Positions 1 to 9,082 of a stretch of 64,000 nucleotides of DNA are shown here, one piece after another. A program made the translations under genes and the position numbers. The notes under the pieces are model-generated. The model was not told the DNA's origin, did not search any database, and was given only the letters and a program-made list of their open reading frames with translations. The stretch comes from an uncultured Methanomicrobiales archaeon (GTDB taxonomy: Archaea; Halobacteriota; Methanomicrobia; Methanomicrobiales; Methanospirillaceae), in contig CAIYHQ010000131.1 in NCBI GenBank assembly GCA_903926075.1, positions 34,983-98,982 of the forward strand, written 5' to 3'. Each line of letters starts with the position of its first letter. The first letter of the stretch is position 1.

Positions 1-2
1 AT

Positions 3-500
3 ATGTATGAATCATCACTCAACTGGCTAAAAGAATCAGGTGTCATTATCATCTGCAATAGAGCTAAAGAAGGAAGACTTCCACTCTCTGTTTACAGTGA
101 GCCCTCATTCTTCAAGATCTACATGACTGACACAGGTCTTCTTTCCGCTCATTTCGGCTTACCTGCACATCTTATTTTACAAAAAAGTTCACACCTGGAT
201 ACTATCAAAGGCGTTCTCACTGAAAATTACGTCTGTTTTGCACTTCTTGTAAATGGCTACACTCCATATTACTGGGAATCGCAGGGAAAAGCAGAAGTAG
301 ACTTTATTATTCAGAAAAAATCCGGAGAGGTAATCCCGATAGAAGTCAAATCCTCTGATAATGTGCGGTCAAAAAGTCTTGCTCAGTTTGTTGACAGATA
401 CAATCCTGGATATGCGATAAGGGTCTCTTCTAAAAATTTTGGATTTGATAATAATATTAAATCGGTCCCACTGTATGCAGTACATTGCATTAAAGACTGA
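3..500 (+). CDS. C-terminal part of a DUF4143-type archaeal ATPase (partial)
   Basis: This is the C-terminal 165 residues of a protein that probably begins upstream of the window; the first in-window ATG is not a convincing start. It matches the DUF4143 half of ORC/STAND-like AAA ATPases: a winged-helix-like stretch, then a PD-(D/E)XK-like core with EVDFII at about residues 98-103 and IEVKSS at about 112-117. Proteins of this family have an N-terminal P-loop ATPase and a C-terminal restriction-like domain, and are scattered through archaeal accessory regions; their role is unknown. A second, complete relative follows 90 bases downstream. Confidence 0.75.
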   Translation: MYESSLNWLKESGVIIICNRAKEGRLPLSVYSEPSFFKIYMTDTGLLSAHFGLPAHLILQKSSHLDTIKGVLTENYVCFALLVNGYTPYYWESQGKAEVDFIIQKKSGEVIPIEVKSSDNVRSKSLAQFVDRYNPGYAIRVSSKNFGFDNNIKSVPLYAVHCIKD

Positions 501-589
501 TTAGCAAATAAAGAAATTTATTAATGCAGAGCCTACCGATATATCGGTAATATTTAGTGATATATTCCAAACTAAACCGATGAACCTCG

Positions 590-1897
590 ATGCAATCTGC
601 AAAAATTCTTGAAATTCTTTTCTCTTACAATCGTTTTTGGAATACGGGCAGAATTGATCCCGGAATTAAAAGAGATCTTATTTCATCCTGCCTTAACGAG
701 CTTCAATCCAAAGAAATCATTGTTCTAAAAGGAGTCAGGCGGTCAGGTAAATCAACCATTATGGCCCAGATTATTCGCTCACTTCTAGCGAGGGGAGAAA
801 AACCCGTATCCATTCTACGAGTCAATCTTGAAGAACCCCTCTTCTCACGGGAATACTCTATTGATCTCCTTGAGCAGATATACCGGACATATCGTGAAAG
901 GGTAAATTCTCTAGGGAAATGCTGGCTTTTTTTAGATGAAATTCAAAATATTCCAGGTTGGGAGAGATGGGTACTGGGTCGTAGTGAGACCGAAGAAATA
1001 AAGGTATTTGTCACCGGCCCTTCCTCACAGATGCTATCCCGTGAAACCGGGACAAAACTTACAGGCAGAAATATTTCATTTGAGGTTTACCCACTTTCAT
1101 TTCAAGAGTTTCTCAGATTTAACAATATTAATGTTAAAACTGAACATGACTACATTACGCAAAAATCAGGTATTCGAATGATGTTTTATAACTACCTAAA
1201 GTACGGTGGTTTTCCTGAAATAACGCTAAAAGAATCTGACGATGATAAAGAATTACTTCTTAAAAACTATTTCGAGGACCTGATATATCGGGATATCGTT
1301 ACCCGCCACGAGATACGTGACGTTGCTAACCTGCGTAACCTGGCTGTATATCTTCTTACTAATGTGGCGAGGCTGACCAGCATCAATAAGTTTAAGAACA
1401 ATTTTTCAATTTCTCAGGACAAAACAGAGAATTATGTATCGGCAATATTAGAAAGCTATCTCCTTTTTACACTTCAGAAATTTTCATATTCACTCAGGAA
1501 AAGTATGAGGGCCGGATTTAAGCCTTATGCAATAGATACCGGTCTTCGTAACCGGGTTGCTTTTGCATTTTCTGAAGACATTGGGTGGCTTGTAGAGAAC
1601 GTCATCTATTGTCATCTCAAACGGCAGCATGAAGAAGTCTATTATTATTCAAACGACAGCGAAACTGATTTTATCATTAAAGAAGGGATGAATATAGTAA
1701 AAAGAGTCCAGGTTTGGTATGAAGATGTATCCGTAACAGCTATACCAGAGAGAGAGATTGCAGGTTTCACAAATTCAATTGAAGGACTTAGAAATACTAA
1801 AAATTTCCTTATAACCAATGATTACGAGGATATTATCGATATAGGGGCAGATAAAATCCATTGCATTCCAGTAATAAAGTATCTGATGCAAGGGTGA
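590..1897 (+). CDS. AAA ATPase with DUF4143 domain
   Basis: A complete 435-residue protein. The N-terminal ATPase domain shows a Walker A (VRRSGKST, about residues 49-56) and a Walker B followed by the family's typical WERWV context (LFLDEIQNIPGWERWV, about 113-128). The C-terminal DUF4143 half ends in a PD-(D/E)XK-like core (ETDFIIKE, about 355-362). The expected later E-x-K is replaced by a RVQVWYE-type strand, so nuclease activity is doubtful. The same gene type precedes it. The family is mobile and often sits beside toxin-antitoxin genes, as here (HicBA downstream), but its function is not established. Confidence 0.85.
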   Translation: MQSAKILEILFSYNRFWNTGRIDPGIKRDLISSCLNELQSKEIIVLKGVRRSGKSTIMAQIIRSLLARGEKPVSILRVNLEEPLFSREYSIDLLEQIYRTYRERVNSLGKCWLFLDEIQNIPGWERWVLGRSETEEIKVFVTGPSSQMLSRETGTKLTGRNISFEVYPLSFQEFLRFNNINVKTEHDYITQKSGIRMMFYNYLKYGGFPEITLKESDDDKELLLKNYFEDLIYRDIVTRHEIRDVANLRNLAVYLLTNVARLTSINKFKNNFSISQDKTENYVSAILESYLLFTLQKFSYSLRKSMRAGFKPYAIDTGLRNRVAFAFSEDIGWLVENVIYCHLKRQHEEVYYYSNDSETDFIIKEGMNIVKRVQVWYEDVSVTAIPEREIAGFTNSIEGLRNTKNFLITNDYEDIIDIGADKIHCIPVIKYLMQG

Positions 1898-1913
1898 TAA
1901 CTCAATATGCCGG

Positions 1914-2138
1914 ATGAATCCGGTTAATGTCCCTAATGATAATCTACTTAGATTAAAAGATAATGCTATCAAGAGGGTCCTGGAAGTGCATAAGATAGAG
2001 GATGTTATTCAATTACAAACAGTTATTCTAAAAGATCTGTTTTCAATAAGAACTTTTGAGAATGTTAAGAGGGAGAATCCGTCAGGTTTTTTGGCCTCTA
2101 TCGAGTTGAGTCTTTATAGAGAAAGGGAAAAGAGATAA
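1914..2138 (+). CDS. Small hypothetical protein
   Basis: A 74-residue open frame starting 16 bases after the ATPase stop, with an ATG start. It is rich in charged and hydrophobic residues in a helical pattern and ends in a basic tail (YREREKR). I do not recognise a family. Its spacing and orientation suggest co-transcription with the ATPase upstream, but it could be non-coding. Confidence 0.4.
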   Translation: MNPVNVPNDNLLRLKDNAIKRVLEVHKIEDVIQLQTVILKDLFSIRTFENVKRENPSGFLASIELSLYREREKR

Positions 2139-2183
2139 TGATTAGCAATATTATATTATTATAAAAGGATTTTTTTGGTAAAT

Positions 2184-2423
2184 ATGAAATTAACAATACT
2201 TTGTGAAAAAGACGAAGAAGGCCATTATGTCATGGAATGCCCTGATCTTCCTGGCTGCCTTTCTGAAGGGGATACGCTCGAAGAAGCCCTTGAATCGATC
2301 AACGAAGCGATAGCCGGTTGTATTATAAGTCGAGTGAAAACTGCAACCTGTACACTTCTTGACAATCAAACTCAGGATTCTCTTTCTTTCTCCCTGGAAA
2401 TTCCTGAGATAACCCATGCCTAA
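2184..2423 (+). CDS. hicB: HicB-family antitoxin
   Basis: A 79-residue protein with the HicB fold signature: a first strand of the KLTILCEKDEEG type, then YVMECPDLPGC, then GDTLEEALESINEAI. The ATG at 2184 is preferred because aaagga lies about 14 bases upstream; a TTG at 2175 is also possible. HicB proteins neutralise the HicA RNase and often autorepress. The C-terminal DNA-binding part is missing or very short, as in the minimal HicB type. It overlaps the downstream hicA by eight bases, the usual coupled arrangement. Confidence 0.85.
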   Translation: MKLTILCEKDEEGHYVMECPDLPGCLSEGDTLEEALESINEAIAGCIISRVKTATCTLLDNQTQDSLSFSLEIPEITHA

Positions 2424-2652
2424 ATTACCCCGTGCATCGGGAGATCTCCACGTGGCTGCTTTCAAAAGAGCAGGTTGGGTAGTAAATCATATCGAGGGTA
2501 GTTATTATATCCTGATTCAAAAAGGGAGTCCTGTTCACCTCTCTATTCCTGTTCATACAGGAAAGGAATCCTATCAGCACCGTAAGTTGGTTGTTAATGT
2601 CATGACGGGTGATGCTAGAGAGAAGGGTAAGTTTTTTATTCGCCTGATGTAG
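2416..2652 (+). pseudogene. hicA: HicA-like toxin with its C-terminus replaced by antisense kinase sequence
   Basis: The first 50 or so residues look like a HicA mRNA interferase: PKLPRASGDLHVAAFKRAGW, the substrate-site residues in HIEGSYYIL, then VHLSIPVHTGKE. The family continues with a 'KPGTLRSIIRQAG' type ending, which is absent. From about position 2560 the frame reads instead through the antisense strand of a histidine-kinase H-box. About 20-25 C-terminal residues of the toxin have therefore been lost and replaced. The protein may be inactive; the catalytic His lies in the retained part. Confidence 0.65.
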
Positions 2653-3357
2653 TGCGTCCTCTGCTTGCCTGCGTTCAGTGATATCACGCATGTAGACATC
2701 AATGCCATTTCTCCGCCCATACATGAACACTTCATACCAATGCTCATTTAATGGAGACTTCGATTCGTAATGCTCCAGGGAACAGTTTTTCATGGCGTTG
2801 AGGTAATGCTCGTGAATTCTCGTTCCCAGCAAATCAGGATATAAATCCCATATAACTTTTCCAAGCAATTCAGTTGCAGGCCTCCCGAATGGATCTTTCT
2901 CTGCTGCTGGATTGACCTCAATGAAACGCCATTTATTGTCCAAAGAATAGAATGTATCTGCAATACTATCGAGAACCGTTGCAGTTCTCATCTGTGCTTC
3001 GAGCATTGTCTCCTCTGCCCGTTTTCGTTCAATCTGATTTCGCACCCATGCCCTGACAATCCCTGGCTGGAATGGCTTTGAGATATAGTCGACTGCCCCA
3101 AGTGAAAGCCCCTTCTCTTCATCTTCGGTGGCATCCATAGCTGTTACAAAAATTACCGGGATGCTCCTTATCAGCTCGTTTGCCTTAAGTCGCCGGCAGA
3201 CCTCATAGCCATCCATTTCCGGCATCATGATGTCGAGCAGGACAAGGTCAGGTGGGTTAACACCTGCCGCAATATCCAGTGCCTTCGCACCATTGGTAGC
3301 AATTTGGATATGGTAGTCTTCAGCAAGCAGTTTAGACAACATGTGAAAGTTCAGCAA
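2560..3357 (-). pseudogene. Receiver-PAS-kinase fragment, truncated at both ends
   Basis: Read on the minus strand, this holds a receiver domain lacking its first strand (it begins near NFHMLSKLL; phospho-acceptor in VLLDIMMPEMDG). A PAS domain (TVLDSIADTFYSLDNKW to MRDITERR) and an H-box (ITRHDINNQLTVLIGFLS) follow. Coding homology stops right after the H-box at about 2560, where hicA begins in antisense; no ATPase domain remains. The N-terminal edge is joined out of frame to another receiver gene at about 3335-3357. It is a recombination remnant of one of the multi-copy kinase genes in this genome. Confidence 0.75.
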
Positions 3358-3697
3358 ACTGCGACTCGGGTTCTCCTCCTTTCTGGAGATAAAAATCCGC
3401 TCCGTTACTGATGGCCTGGATAATTACCTCTTCCCTGCCTTTGCCAGTTAATAAGATGAATGGAATTGTCCCAAAATGTAACCGCACTTCAACAAGAAAC
3501 TGTATGCCATCCATACCTGGCATTTGGTAATCCGATATGATGGCATCAAATTTTTCTTTATTGAGAAGTTCTATTGCTGCAGGTGCCGAAGCAATTGTAG
3601 TTACAGAAAATTCTCCTGATTCTTTAAGGAACAACTTTCCAAGTTCAAGGAGAGCTAGTTCATCATCAACATAGAGGACCCGGATTGACTTTGTCAT
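3332..3697 (-). pseudogene. Response-regulator receiver fragment
   Basis: A 121-residue receiver domain: VLYVDDE at 7-13, phospho-acceptor Asp56 in ISDYQMPGMDG, and the family-specific FILLTGKGREEV and NGADFYLQKGGEPESQFAEL. Intact relatives in this window continue with THKI and a PAS array. Here the frame shifts into SHVV and stops, because the sequence is fused to the start of a different receiver domain. It could still be expressed as a single-domain regulator, since the receiver fold is almost complete. Confidence 0.65.
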
Positions 3698-3864
3698 CTA
3701 TTAATGCCCCCTTTTATAAGTCATATTTTTGATACAAACGATTCTTCCAGTTGTTCTTATTGATGTTCTGTTTCATTGTTAAGGCACTTAATTTAAAATT
3801 TTACTTGATTTTATCAGGTATTGAATTTAAGTTTCACTCATAATTAAATGCACCCTGTCACCTA

Positions 3865-3876
3865 CTTTTATAAATA
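3865..3876 (+). promoter_or_regulatory. TATA box of the giant sensor kinase gene
   Basis: An archaeal TATA-like element (ctttataaata-type, 'cttttataaata') lies about 40 bases before the ATG at 3913. That places transcription start about 15 bases before the start codon, a short leader typical of archaea. Called on motif and spacing only. Confidence 0.5.
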
Positions 3877-3912
3877 TTATCGTCGATATAAGGCTACAGT
3901 TGAGTGGCATTC

Positions 3913-6900
3913 ATGTTCAATGTTCTCTATGTTGATGACGAAACTTCGCTTCTTGAATTAGGTAAACTTTTCCTGGAAGATTCACAGGAATTTAAAGTCA
4001 CGATATCGAGTTCTGCAAAAGAGGTCCTCAATAAAGAAGACATAGCATGTTACGATGCTATCATTTCTGATTACCAGATGCCTGAAATAAATGGTATTGA
4101 ATTCTTAAAGGTGGTCAGGTCTAAATCCGTTGATATTCCCTTTATTCTCTTCACCGGAAAAGGCAGGGAAGAAATAGTAATTGAAGCAATTGACAATGGT
4201 GCAGATTTTTATCTCCAGAAAGGAGGCGAACCAGAGTCCCAGTTTGCCGAACTTATGCATAAAATCCGGATGGCTGTTGACCGAAGGAGAGCAAAAGAGC
4301 AGATAGTTTTTCAGAACCGGCTTTATTCTGTTCTTTCGGCAACAAACCGTGCAATTGCTTACATAAGAGACAAGAAAGAACTATTTTCTGAAATATGCCG
4401 TATACTTGTTGAAATTGGGGGTTTCAAGGCAGTCTGGATAGGCCTTGCTGACACAAATTCAAAAAAGATTGTGCGGGTTGCTTCTATTGGAGATGTTCGC
4501 GAATATGTTGCAGATCCAAACATAGAGCCCTGGCATGAAACTGAATTAAGAGACGGCCATCTGGCGAATGCAACATTCCCTTTTGCTCCCGGGACCCGGG
4601 ACTCAGGTATTATATCTGTTTACTCCCCGAAAAAGGGGTTTTTCGATGAACAGATACTTACTCTTCTTGAAGAGATGTCACGTGATATATCTTTTGCACT
4701 TGTAACAATTGAAAAGGAAGAACAGCGAATTTCTGCTGAAAGTGCTTTGAGAGAGAGCGAAGAACGCCTGTCACTTGCCCTTAATGTTGCACAGATGGGG
4801 ACATGGGACCTTGACCTTGTGGGCCATACTGCCTGGAGGTCACTCCGGCATGACCAGATCTTTGGTTACAAGACCCTTCTCCCAGAATGGACTTATGAAA
4901 TGTTTCTGGAACATGTCGTGCCTGAAGACCGTGAATTTGTAAACAAGGCTTTCAATGAAGCCCAAACGGACAGGCATGACTGGGAGTTTGAATGCAGGAT
5001 ACAGCGTACGGATGGAGAGATCAGGTGGATCTGGGCGAGGGGAAGAATCCAGTTCGGCACATCCGGAGAGCTGTCACGAATGCTTGGTCTCGTCCAGGAT
5101 ATTACTGAACTGAAACAGGCAGAAGAGGAACGCCAGCACCTTGCAAACATTGTAGAATTTTCAGAGGATGCAATAACCGGGAAAACTCTTGAAGGGATAA
5201 TTGTTTCATGGAATACCGGGGCTGAGAGACTGTATGGTTACACAGTTCATGAGGTTATTGGTAAATCTGTCTCTATCCTTATTCCTGCCAGAGAAAAAGA
5301 TGAACTGCAGAATATACTTGAAAAAATTAAACAAAAAGAGCTTATCAATCATTTTGAAACAAAACGAGTACGAAAAGATGGAAAAATAATTGATGTGTCG
5401 CTTACAATCTCGCCTATAAAAAATGCTCTGGGTGATATAACAGGTGCATCTACAATAGCACGTGATATTACCAAGCGAAAACAAATTGAAGAGGAATTGC
5501 GCAAAAGTGATAAACGTTTCCATATTCTATTTGAGTCAGTTCCAATTGGTATCGGAATTTCAAGTCTCGAAGGTAAAGTTCTTGATATAAATCCGATGAT
5601 GGAGCAAATTACCGGTTATAATCTTCCAGAATTTAAAGTTATTAATCTTATAGATACTTATGTAAATCCAGACGATCGCACGAGGATTGTCAGAAAATTA
5701 CAAGATAATGGCGAGATTAAGAATTATAGGGTAATATTAAAAAAGAAAGACGGCACCCTTTATTTTGCCTTATTGAATTCGAAAATAATTGAAATCGATA
5801 AAGAAAAAGTTGTCCTGACAACCACAATTGACACTACGGAACAGAGCAGGCTGGAAAGAGCGCTTCAGGAGAGTGAGGAGCGGCTTTCTCTTGCATTGAA
5901 GTCCTCAGGTATGGGTATTTTTGACTGGGATATCAGAAACAATAAACGGATATGGGATGATCAGGTTCACCGACTTTTAGGGATAAAACCCGGGACTTTT
6001 GCAGGAACAGAAGAAGAATTTTTTGAGATCCTTCATCCTGATGACAGACCGACAGTCCGTGAAGTGTTTAAAAAATCGATTGTTCAGAAAACACCGTATG
6101 AAATAGAGGGGCGGGTTGTCTGGCCGGATGCCAGTGTCCACACCATTGCAGTAAGGGGTATGGTCCATTATGACAATAATGACATTGCAGGCCGGATAAG
6201 TGGTATCTGCTGGGATATTACTGAACAAAAAAAGATGGATCTGGAGCTTATCGAATCCAAAAAAATCGCGGAGGAATCATTAGCATTATTCAGGACACTC
6301 AATGAAAATGCTCCGGTAGGTTTTGCATTCATGGATACAAATTATCGATTTGTCCAGATCAATTCAACTCTTGCTGAGATCAATGGGAAATCTGTGAATG
6401 ATCATATTGGGCGGACGCTTGAAGAGGTTGTACCCGAAATATGGTCCACTGTCAAACCTATTTACGAACAGATTATAAAAACCGGAAAACCGGTTCTAAA
6501 TATAGAAATATCAGGGATGACACCTGCTTTCCCTGATATAATCAAATACTGGATTGGTAATTACTACCCGGTAAAAACAAATAATGACCAGATTATTGGG
6601 ATTGGCGTTATTGTAATTGATATAACTGAACGGAAAAGGGCTGAAACAGATCTGAAAGAGAGTGAGAGATTACTTCAGGGAAGCGAAGAACGGTTCAGGC
6701 ATATCTCTGAAACGATAACTGATTTTGCCTACTCATGCAGAAATACACCGAACGGTGGTCCGTTCAGGATAGACTGGCTGACCGGTGCGATTGAGTTCAT
6801 AACAGGTTATAATGAAAATGAAATCCTGAATATGAACTGTTGGGGTCAACTTGTGATTGATGATGACTTTCCTTTATTTGAAAGTAAAGTTGTAGGTCTT

Positions 6901-7701
6901 TCCCCAGGGGAAATCGGCACATCTGAATTGCGTATCAGAAGAAAAGACGGTGAAATAGTCTGGATTCAATCATGTACAGAATGCGTAGCTGACCCTAAAA
7001 ATGCGGAAGTGTTGATTCTTTACGGGGGATGCCAGGACATAACATTGCGCAAACGGGCAGAAGAAGCAATCATGCAGGCAAACCGTCAGCTAAAATTAAT
7101 GACCACCATTACACGTCATGATATTCTCAACAATGTTTCTGTCATCCGGGGATATCTAAGCCTTGCAAACAAGAAATTTACAGACAATGAAATAATCGAA
7201 TTCTGCAGAAAAATGGAACTCGCTACAGATGCAATTGAGTTGCAAATCGAGTTTACCAGGGTCTACCAGAACCTTGGCTTGTATGAACCGCAATGGCAGG
7301 AAATCTATAAGATAGTTTCCACTCTTCTTATACCAGAAAAAATAACGCTCTATTCCGATATGTCAACTGTGCAGGTATATGCAGATCCAATGCTTGAGAA
7401 TGTATTTTTAAACCTGCTTGATAACTCCATCAGGCATGCAGAAGGAATTACGGAGATCAGGATAATATCCAGAGAGAAAGAGGAAGGGTTGACTATTGTT
7501 TGGGAGGATAATGGGGGAGGTATACCATATAATGAAAAAGAGCGGATATTCGAACGTGGGTTTGGTAAAAATACCGGCCTTGGACTTTTTTTAATAAAAG
7601 AGATCCTATCTATAACTGGAATTGGGATTAAAGAGACTGGCGAACCTGGAAAAGGCGCCAGGTTCGAGATAGCGGTTCCAAAAGGAATTTACAGACCCTG
7701 A
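3913..7701 (+). CDS. Receiver-GAF-multi-PAS hybrid sensor histidine kinase
   Basis: A cytoplasmic protein of 1262 residues, counted from the ATG at 3913 (MFNVLYVDDE; a GTG three codons upstream is also open). Order: receiver domain 1-120 with phospho-acceptor Asp53; GAF-like domain about 130-275; about six PAS/PAC repeats from about 285 to 1050, each closed by a DIT-type motif; H-box ITRHDILNNV with His at about 1069; HATPase with NLLDNSIRHA, DNGGG and GKNTGLGLFL to the end. No membrane segments are visible, so ligands or redox state are probably sensed inside the cell. A receiver at the N-terminus followed by a kinase is characteristic of Methanomicrobiales. The partner regulator is unknown. 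Confidence 0.93.
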   Translation: MFNVLYVDDETSLLELGKLFLEDSQEFKVTISSSAKEVLNKEDIACYDAIISDYQMPEINGIEFLKVVRSKSVDIPFILFTGKGREEIVIEAIDNGADFYLQKGGEPESQFAELMHKIRMAVDRRRAKEQIVFQNRLYSVLSATNRAIAYIRDKKELFSEICRILVEIGGFKAVWIGLADTNSKKIVRVASIGDVREYVADPNIEPWHETELRDGHLANATFPFAPGTRDSGIISVYSPKKGFFDEQILTLLEEMSRDISFALVTIEKEEQRISAESALRESEERLSLALNVAQMGTWDLDLVGHTAWRSLRHDQIFGYKTLLPEWTYEMFLEHVVPEDREFVNKAFNEAQTDRHDWEFECRIQRTDGEIRWIWARGRIQFGTSGELSRMLGLVQDITELKQAEEERQHLANIVEFSEDAITGKTLEGIIVSWNTGAERLYGYTVHEVIGKSVSILIPAREKDELQNILEKIKQKELINHFETKRVRKDGKIIDVSLTISPIKNALGDITGASTIARDITKRKQIEEELRKSDKRFHILFESVPIGIGISSLEGKVLDINPMMEQITGYNLPEFKVINLIDTYVNPDDRTRIVRKLQDNGEIKNYRVILKKKDGTLYFALLNSKIIEIDKEKVVLTTTIDTTEQSRLERALQESEERLSLALKSSGMGIFDWDIRNNKRIWDDQVHRLLGIKPGTFAGTEEEFFEILHPDDRPTVREVFKKSIVQKTPYEIEGRVVWPDASVHTIAVRGMVHYDNNDIAGRISGICWDITEQKKMDLELIESKKIAEESLALFRTLNENAPVGFAFMDTNYRFVQINSTLAEINGKSVNDHIGRTLEEVVPEIWSTVKPIYEQIIKTGKPVLNIEISGMTPAFPDIIKYWIGNYYPVKTNNDQIIGIGVIVIDITERKRAETDLKESERLLQGSEERFRHISETITDFAYSCRNTPNGGPFRIDWLTGAIEFITGYNENEILNMNCWGQLVIDDDFPLFESKVVGLSPGEIGTSELRIRRKDGEIVWIQSCTECVADPKNAEVLILYGGCQDITLRKRAEEAIMQANRQLKLMTTITRHDILNNVSVIRGYLSLANKKFTDNEIIEFCRKMELATDAIELQIEFTRVYQNLGLYEPQWQEIYKIVSTLLIPEKITLYSDMSTVQVYADPMLENVFLNLLDNSIRHAEGITEIRIISREKEEGLTIVWEDNGGGIPYNEKERIFERGFGKNTGLGLFLIKEILSITGIGIKETGEPGKGARFEIAVPKGIYRP

Positions 7702-7711
7702 AAAACATGTA

Positions 7712-8401
7712 TTAATTGATTTTTTCAGTTTTTTTCTCTTCATTTCCACATGTATTTTTTTGTCGAAGAAGAAAATCTGAGACAATTATAGAGAATGCTG
7801 CCATGCCGATTGCATTTGCAAGGACCATTGGTACTATCAACACACTGACTATCTCCCAGGCAACAGAAAATGGCTGGACTAAAAGCAAAATCAATAGCAT
7901 ATGTAAACATTCCATGAGTACAGCGAAAACCACAGCGACTTTCACTCCGCAAAAATGGCGTTTGAATCTGAGATAGATTAAACCTCCTATAAGGCCGGCT
8001 AGAATTGTTGCAATTGAACAGGGAACTGCAGTAATGCCTCCGAGTGAATAGCGTTGGAGACTACCTATCAGACCTGCAATAATGCCGCCGAAAGGTCCGG
8101 CGATCAGTCCGGCAATCATAGGGGCGAGGTCCCTCACATTTATCTTTGCCCCGAGGAACTCAAACCCAGTGTATGTACCATAGATAGATAGGAGCCCAAA
8201 GATTACCCCAATAATCAGGGCGTTTCTCCATGTGCTTTTCAGGATCAAGGGTTCACGTAAAATTCTTGAGCTGGTTACTACCTGGGCAACAACGATGATA
8301 ACACAGACCATCTGGAAAAGGACAACAATCATATCAACTGGTGAAGCCATAGACATTTTCTCATATGGAGTCAGTGGTCCATCAATAAAACTTCTTGCCA
8401 A
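7712..8401 (-). CDS. 5TMR-LYT family membrane protein without output domain
   Basis: A 229-residue integral membrane protein with about six hydrophobic segments. The block NVRDLAPMIAGL, GPFGGIIAGLIG, QRYSLGG and AVPCSIATILAGLIGG is the signature of the LytS/YhcK 5TM receptor domain (PF07694). In bacteria this domain is normally joined to a histidine kinase or GGDEF domain; here the protein ends in a short charged tail, so it is a stand-alone sensor module. It converges with the kinase gene at 3913-7701, their ends lying 10 bases apart, and may work with it; this is inference. Confidence 0.8.
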   Translation of the reverse strand: MARSFIDGPLTPYEKMSMASPVDMIVVLFQMVCVIIVVAQVVTSSRILREPLILKSTWRNALIIGVIFGLLSIYGTYTGFEFLGAKINVRDLAPMIAGLIAGPFGGIIAGLIGSLQRYSLGGITAVPCSIATILAGLIGGLIYLRFKRHFCGVKVAVVFAVLMECLHMLLILLLVQPFSVAWEIVSVLIVPMVLANAIGMAAFSIIVSDFLLRQKNTCGNEEKKTEKIN

Positions 8402-8546
8402 AGTTGACTGTTTAAAATACAGGTTTGTCCAATTGTAGTATAACCTGGTTAGACAGGCTCATGATGAAAAAATAAATTTCCAGCCATTAATTTTAAATAA
8501 CATCTCCCCTCATGATTTAATTACCTGAAAAGGGATGAGGTGAGTT

Positions 8547-8816
8547 ATGCTTTTTATTGCACTTGTAAAATTTAAAACTCAATTAAGTAAGGAAGTAGTT
8601 GCCCAGAACACTAAGGATATAGAGGATGATATGAAAAGAGAAATCAGCTTTCTGGGCATCTATTGGACACTTGGAAAGTATGACACTGTAGTAATTTTTG
8701 AAGCCCCGAATGAAAGAGTCGCAATGAACATGATGTTAAAGAGGGCAGACCGGATGGAAATAGAGACTCTTGTGGCAGTACCTGCTCATAAAGGAAGTCC
8801 TTACGGGCCGGAATGA
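8547..8816 (+). CDS. GYD-domain protein
   Basis: An 89-residue protein resembling the GYD family (PF08734): FIALVKFKTQ at the start, then GIYWTLGKYDTVVIFEAPN, the strand-turn that gives the family its name, and a C-terminal IETLVAVP strand. These are small ferredoxin-like-fold proteins of unknown function found in many archaea and bacteria. A purine-rich stretch (ggatgaggtg) precedes the ATG at a suitable distance. It appears monocistronic, ending in a T-run. Confidence 0.8.
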   Translation: MLFIALVKFKTQLSKEVVAQNTKDIEDDMKREISFLGIYWTLGKYDTVVIFEAPNERVAMNMMLKRADRMEIETLVAVPAHKGSPYGPE

Positions 8817-8820
8817 GATG

Positions 8821-8829
8821 TTTTTTTTT
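8821..8829 (+). terminator. Poly-T terminator after the GYD gene
   Basis: Nine consecutive T residues follow the stop codon within a few bases, as expected for intrinsic termination in Euryarchaeota. Confidence 0.45.
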
Positions 8830-8874
8830 AGTTTAACAAAAAAATATGTACATACAGGTAGACAATAGATTGTA

Positions 8875-8988
8875 ATGGCAGATGCTATCCGTGTCCTGTA
8901 TGTTGACGATGAACCTGAAAAAGGAGAAAGGTTTGAGATTAAGGTTCCAACAGGGAAGTGGCGTTATAGGGATGAGATACAAAGATAG
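8875..8988 (+). pseudogene. 37-codon relic joining the first and last codons of a receiver-kinase gene
   Basis: The open frame begins MADAIRVLYVDDEP, the start of a receiver domain as in the intact kinases here. It then continues directly into EKGERFEIKVPTGKWRYR, the closing strand of a histidine-kinase ATPase domain (compare GEPGKGARFEI at the ends of the intact genes). Everything in between, perhaps 1-3.5 kb, is missing and the frame is preserved. It is therefore an internal-deletion scar and not a gene with an obvious function. It retains an AT-rich upstream stretch and could still be translated. Confidence 0.75.
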
Positions 8989-9082
8989 ATTTATGTCTTA
9001 TTTATCATTTTTTCCCACTGTTACATATACAATAGTACCTCCTTCTGAACAACCCTCTCCTCTTCCCACTGGAACTCATCAG

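Noticed and set aside
3711..3720. TATA-like cttttataag as promoter of the minus-strand receiver gene at 3697
   Set aside because: It would place transcription start inside the coding region, so the spacing is wrong.
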